Assembly: GCA_031213475.1 (NCBI GenBank)
Contig: JARUPZ010000004.1
Location: forward strand, 868,001 to 932,000
Direction of reading: 5' to 3'
DNA: 64,000 nucleotides
Source of the DNA: Nereocystis luetkeana
Taxonomy: Eukaryota; Sar; Phaeophyceae; Laminariales; Laminariaceae
The position numbers were made by a program, and so were the translations under genes. Each line of letters starts with the position of its first letter. Positions within the stretch are counted from its first letter, which is position 1. The notes under the pieces are model-generated. The model was not told the DNA's origin and made no database searches. It saw nothing but the letters and a program-made list of their open reading frames with translations. This document shows, piece after piece, positions 61,377 through 64,000 of the stretch.

Positions 61377-62654
61377 TTAATATATATATATATATAATTA
61401 TATATACCAGGTATATTTTAGGGACGTACGCGCTAGCGCTTCTATAAAAGTACCATTCCAAGTGAGATTCGAACCCGTGTCCTGCCGACGACACTAAATG
61501 TGAAGGTGGTACCCACTGAGCTCCAGGGGTAAGATATCGATCGATTATCCAGCTCAGGGTTATCCTTGCAGGGTTATCCTTATAACACTACCATACCACT
61601 CTGCCCCTGAATAAAATGACCGTTTTGATATAATATTAGTATAGAAAAGGTCATTATGTTCAGGGACGGAGTGGTATATTTATTTCAACAGGTACATATG
61701 TAGTGCCGTCTCTATTACTGGTATGACCTACCGTACGAACGCAGCAGGTTGCTGACTGGCCCTCCGACATTACCATGGAGACAACCTGATTGTTCATTAC
61801 TATCTCTGATGCCGCGGTGAAATTTGGGGCTCCACCCAACGAGAATCAAAATCGAAATCGATGCAATGCAATGCCGATAAACAAGCAACTTATTCGATAT
61901 AACTTCGAGGTTCGATACATCGGGGCTATTAAAAAAAGTAAGCGACACGTCACTTTTTTTTTGAGTCCCAGGCAGGGGGGTGTGATACACCAAACCAAGA
62001 AATAAAATGTTGAAAACAAAGGTCCGTTTTAGAATCCGCCCGACCATTCTGGTTTGTTTATCATCCTGACCTTAGGACGGAGTGTACATCATCAGTAGTA
62101 TTTTAATAGCTCATTTTCTCTTTATTCCGTGCTTTCTCAGATGCACCGAATATTCGTGCAGTAATTACATCACAAAAAAACGTCGGGATGCCAGGAGATG
62201 GGGGGCAAAACTTCGATATTCGATGCAAGTACCGCATATCAAAGCTTCGATATTCGATAAAGCTAAACTTTCGATGCGATACATCGTCTCGTGAAAAAAA
62301 AGAATCATAAACCTTCAACCCCCTCTGTTCTTCCAGCAAATTCATTAAACTTTTTCACCCCCCTCTTTAGACACTAGAGTACGTATTACACCTGTTGTTA
62401 TCGTAACGCCATCATTTCGCCCTGAGCCTTGTCTCGAGCGTGGTAGACGCTATTGCTAACCGCTCGATACGATATACCTGGTACTTGGCACCTGATATCG
62501 AGTAATTTCCTTGTGCATCTATCGCAACTTTCGGTACGATATCCAACAGTATACACAGTATAAATACCTGTTGCCGTAGCGCCATCATTTCACTCTGAGC
62601 CTTGTCTCGAGCGTGGTAGGCGTTATTGCTGTCGCTAATGATCGCCGACATTTC
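51015..62654 (-). CDS. Outer dynein arm docking complex coiled-coil subunit (DC2/ODA1, CCDC114/CCDC63 family), 3' part
   Basis: These proteins form the elongated coiled-coil base that fixes outer dynein arms to doublet microtubules in motile cilia. Exons in the window: 62654-62568, 60717-60596, 59281-59134, 58462-58356, 57389-57254, 54241-54147, 53565-53409, 51338-51015. All eight join in frame (391 aa), including three split codons. Family signatures in order: NNAYHARDKAQSEMMAL; EFDVEWKELGRLIGQDRKLR; SYEAAFNK joined to IKEATGMSNVSDMV; AEEKNFSLFNFVNELN; SEIERLELMIAEAKNSIEKY; DYEGRYQTAMKTINQLKTGI; GVTESNMMQYLGIIEQRTSE; and an acidic C-terminus (FSSGEDSDQEDDERPLTREE) followed by a Gly/Val-rich tail to a TAG stop. 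Homologues have roughly 150-200 more N-terminal residues; I find no such exon between 62655 and 64000, so the 5' end lies outside. Two partial exon copies lie beside real exons in this gene. The 3' limit of the Gly-rich tail is less sure than the coiled coil. Confidence 0.9.
52595..52793. repeat. TATCACACTAGGGTGATA-ended repeat, copy 2
   Basis: Left end TATCACACTAGGGTGATAA, right end TTATCACCCTAGGGTGATA: inverted ends that are themselves palindromic. An end fragment also occurs at 52057-52100. Confidence 0.6.
53680..53950 (-). repeat. Repeat F (GATC-rich)
   Basis: AATCCTGCACAACCTCTCAC, GGTAGGTGAGGAACTAGATG and repeated AGATAGATCAT. Lies in the docking-complex gene between exons 54241-54147 and 53565-53409. 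Confidence 0.65.
54480..54800 (+). mobile_element. LINE type 2 tail plus satellite units
   Basis: From GGGGATAAGATTAGC to GGTGTCTCTATTAGGAG the sequence follows the same LINE 3' end as 55120-55210, then continues into two units of the CTCCGTCTCGAAAGGGATGC satellite and C-runs. Confidence 0.6.
54826..55262 (+). mobile_element. LINE type 2, 3' end copy
   Basis: The frame reads FRVGDLDQPERRKRCTRSR and MCPCGEAIESRTHKVGECEI, the same C-terminal CCHC-like block as the copy at 41240-42545. Beyond it, stops interrupt the homologous tail. It is inserted antisense in the docking-complex gene between exons 57389-57254 and 54241-54147, and runs directly into poly-C satellite units. Confidence 0.8.
55205..55520 (-). 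repeat. Poly-C satellite, four units
   Basis: Three units of TATGGTCATACGACTACGGC plus CATGCATGAGATCGAGT ... CTATCGAGTACAC and C-runs of 8-14, after one CTCGAAAGGCATGCGTGG unit. Directly abuts the LINE 3' end at 54826-55262. Similar units occur at 10090-10360, 48215-48400, 51461-51690, 52880-52965 and 57510-57580. Confidence 0.75.
56826..56934. mobile_element. MITE-A copy
   Basis: TA-flanked, TTACGGGGGGCC and GGTCCCCCGTAA ends. Confidence 0.85.
57446..57485 (-). pseudogene. Partial copy of the adjacent docking-complex exon
   Basis: About 65 bp upstream (transcript sense) of the exon at 57389-57254 sits a roughly 30-base copy of its first codons, reading GEIERPELMM where the exon reads SEIERLELMI. 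The copy is cut off after about ten codons and continues into unrelated sequence. It is bounded on the other side by a G-run and a satellite unit. It looks like a local duplication relic, not an alternative exon. Confidence 0.7.
58612..59085. repeat. GATCTATCTGATCTGTCCGA minisatellite
   Basis: About a dozen irregular units built from GATCTATCTGAT, CTGTCCGATGTGTGA and a G-run (AAAGGGGG or ACTGGGGG). It reads as an expansion of the 3' motif of Repeat F. It fills most of a docking-complex intron. Confidence 0.8.
59836..60372. repeat. 32-bp satellite with TA scars
   Basis: About 16 units of AACGAATAACTAGTTGGC plus TTACTTCGCCACCC. The TA of ACTAGTTG is expanded in seven units: TATTAATA (three), TACTGTA or its TACTGCA variant (two), TACAGTA (one), TACCAGGTA (one). 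The rest are plain or diverged. Lies in a docking-complex intron. Confidence 0.9.
61341..61410. repeat. TA dinucleotide tract
   Basis: About 60 bp of alternating TA with GTA interruptions; followed by ACCAGGTATAT. Confidence 0.9.
61440..61545 (-). mobile_element. tRNA-like SINE head
   Basis: On the minus strand GGAGCTCAGTGGGTACCAC and CGGGTTCGAATCTCACTT resemble A- and B-boxes. There is no complete cloverleaf. A similar B-box fragment lies at 63865-63900. Confidence 0.4.
61595..61676. mobile_element. MITE-C copy, best preserved
   Basis: TACCACTCTGCCCCTGAA and TTCAGGGACGGAGTGGTA are inverted repeats with TA at both outer ends; 82 bp. Related arms occur near 2636, 3070, 7620, 14830, 38384 and 58232. 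Confidence 0.75.
62403..62461 (-). pseudogene. Decayed tandem copy of a docking-complex exon
   Basis: About 110 bp downstream (transcript sense) of exon 62654-62568 lies a diverged copy of its 3' two thirds, reading SNSVYHARDKAQGEMMALR and then a TAA stop where the exon reads NNAYHARDKAQSEMMALRQQ. The donor GTATTT is not kept. The intervening sequence contains a TACCTGGTA palindrome. A failed tandem exon duplication is the simplest reading. Confidence 0.75.
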
Positions 62655-64000
62655 CTGCGAACACAGCAGCAGCAGCAGCCAGTGGTAAAGCAGTATAGAA
62701 CAGAATTGACGTGATGTAGTCCATGCGTATAAAAATGGGGACGTATCTTTCCTTAGGATTATCAGAACAAGTGATCACATCTCCCAAATGAGGTGCATGC
62801 ACAGGGTAGATAAGGGGAACCCAATAATAGTGGTGGTCTGGGTTCCTCTCTGTGTATCACTGGTTGCTACTTCTGCTTTCCCCTTCTGCTTCGGCAACCT
62901 TTCCGTACCTTAGAAAAACTCATGCTCTTCATGGAGACAATTCGACAGCAACGCGGGACTAACATAGTAATGTGATGGACGAGTGTCACGCCTCAGCGCC
63001 GACAAATCTGAGTCCCTAGGAGGCAACTCCTTCTCAAGTATATACCAGGTACCAGCTAGCCAGTAAGACCCCAAGAACAAAAGAGTCACAACGTTGACGC
63101 TCGCCCGAAAAAATAGATATTTACCTGGTATTTGATGCCGCGTACTGACTGTATACAGTACTACATACCAGGTACCAGTACAATGTAGACTCACTGAAAG
63201 AAAACAAACCAGTGAGAAACCAATGCTCGATTTTCTGGGGACGCCAAAAAAAGTTGACCAAGAAATCATCTCGGACCGAACACTAAATCCAAGTGGTATT
63301 CGGTATATACTAGCCTATCACTTAGTACCGAAATATAAGCAACGCCTCTAGATTAATATTTAAACCGAAAGGTTACTATATTTTGGGATAGAGTGGTACA
63401 CAATCGCGCAAGGCTGGCGTCACAATGGGGTTCCAGCCTTGGTCAGGCGTTTCTGATTGGCGCCCACTCGAAAAAACTAGCCAGTAAAGAACTGATGTTC
63501 AGCGGCGGACCGTACACTAACCACCACCTGGTATAGAGCAGTTTACACAATTGCTCGAGGTTGGTGTCACAGCGGGGTTTCGGCCCCGTTAGAGTAGTGT
63601 CATGGCATTCATGATCCCGCTTCCCCTCTATTGTCGAGGAGGCGTGTTTCTGATGAAACGCGCCAAAGACATTATTTGTATAGTCCCCCCCTGCTCTCAG
63701 AACACTCTGACAGCCAGGAAAGTGGGAATCATCAAGAAAAGACATCAAACTCTGCGAGTAACTGCACGCGTCTAGCTCGACCTGCATTACCGTAGTCGGG
63801 CCCGTCCCATACTGTCCCTTTTATTATCCGGTAATCAGCCTATACCCAGGCATACTATCAAACATGGCGTCGTCGGCAGGACACGAACCTACGCGTTAAA
63901 TCACAATGGGTTGGCGGGTCCATACTAGAGGGATGTTTCAAGATTAGGCTTTGGCGGCAAGAACCACCAATGGTTTGGACACTATCAGCTATATGCTTTT
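62655..64000. other. Docking-complex intron or upstream sequence
   Basis: TACCAGGTA-type palindromes near 63043, 63122 and 63169, MITE-C at 63315, a tRNA-like fragment near 63865. I find no exon that would supply the missing N-terminal coiled coil. Confidence 0.5.
63315..63398. mobile_element. MITE-C copy
   Basis: TATCACTTAGTACCGAAATA to ATTTTGGGATAGAGTGGTA. Confidence 0.55.

Noticed and set aside
1-64000. LTR retrotransposon or virus-derived element
   Set aside because: I found no paired long terminal repeats and no capsid, integrase or envelope-like frame.

Overview
This window is a repeat-dense piece of a nuclear genome from a flagellate eukaryote. It carries genes for outer-dynein-arm docking and for an RIIa-type guanylate kinase, a nuclear mitochondrial ribosomal protein gene, GT-AG introns of 0.3-4.5 kb, and CAG/poly-Q and poly-G tracts. 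A stramenopile, brown-alga-like host fits, but I infer that from style only; nothing in the sequence proves it.

Four genes lie head-to-tail, all on the minus strand. From right to left: (1) 62654-51015, the 3' part of an outer dynein arm docking complex coiled-coil gene (DC2/ODA1, CCDC114/CCDC63 family), 8 exons visible, 5' end outside the window. (2) 46679-35124, mitochondrial ribosomal protein uL4m, 6 exons, 399 aa. (3) 31141-12192, an RIIa docking domain fused to guanylate kinase, 8 exons, 286 aa spread over 19 kb. (4) 7271-702, a Gln/Ser/Pro-rich protein with a Cys cluster, proposed to splice to an ankyrin/poly-Q last exon. I assembled the exons by hand from family motifs, splice sites and intron phase. 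Every junction in genes 1-3 keeps the frame.

Introns and intergenic spacers are almost entirely repeats: two tRNA-headed SINE families, fragments of two LINE types, three hairpin MITE families (TTACGGGGG ends with TA target; CCCTTTTAG ends with TTAA target; CCACTCTGTCC ends with TA target), a LINE-associated satellite with poly-G/C runs, GATCT-rich repeats, and micro- and minisatellites.

The most unusual signal is a set of tiny TA-bounded palindromes scattered through the non-coding DNA: TACCWGGTA (about 45 by eye, against about 0.5 expected), TATTAATA (about 30), TACWGTA and TACCGGTA. Copy-to-copy comparison shows that they are insertions at TA dinucleotides. At a single TA of one 32-bp satellite (59836-60372), seven of about 16 units carry one of four different scar types. 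Two scar types match the ends of MITE families present in this window. I read them as excision footprints of TA-targeting DNA transposons that have accumulated in very large numbers.
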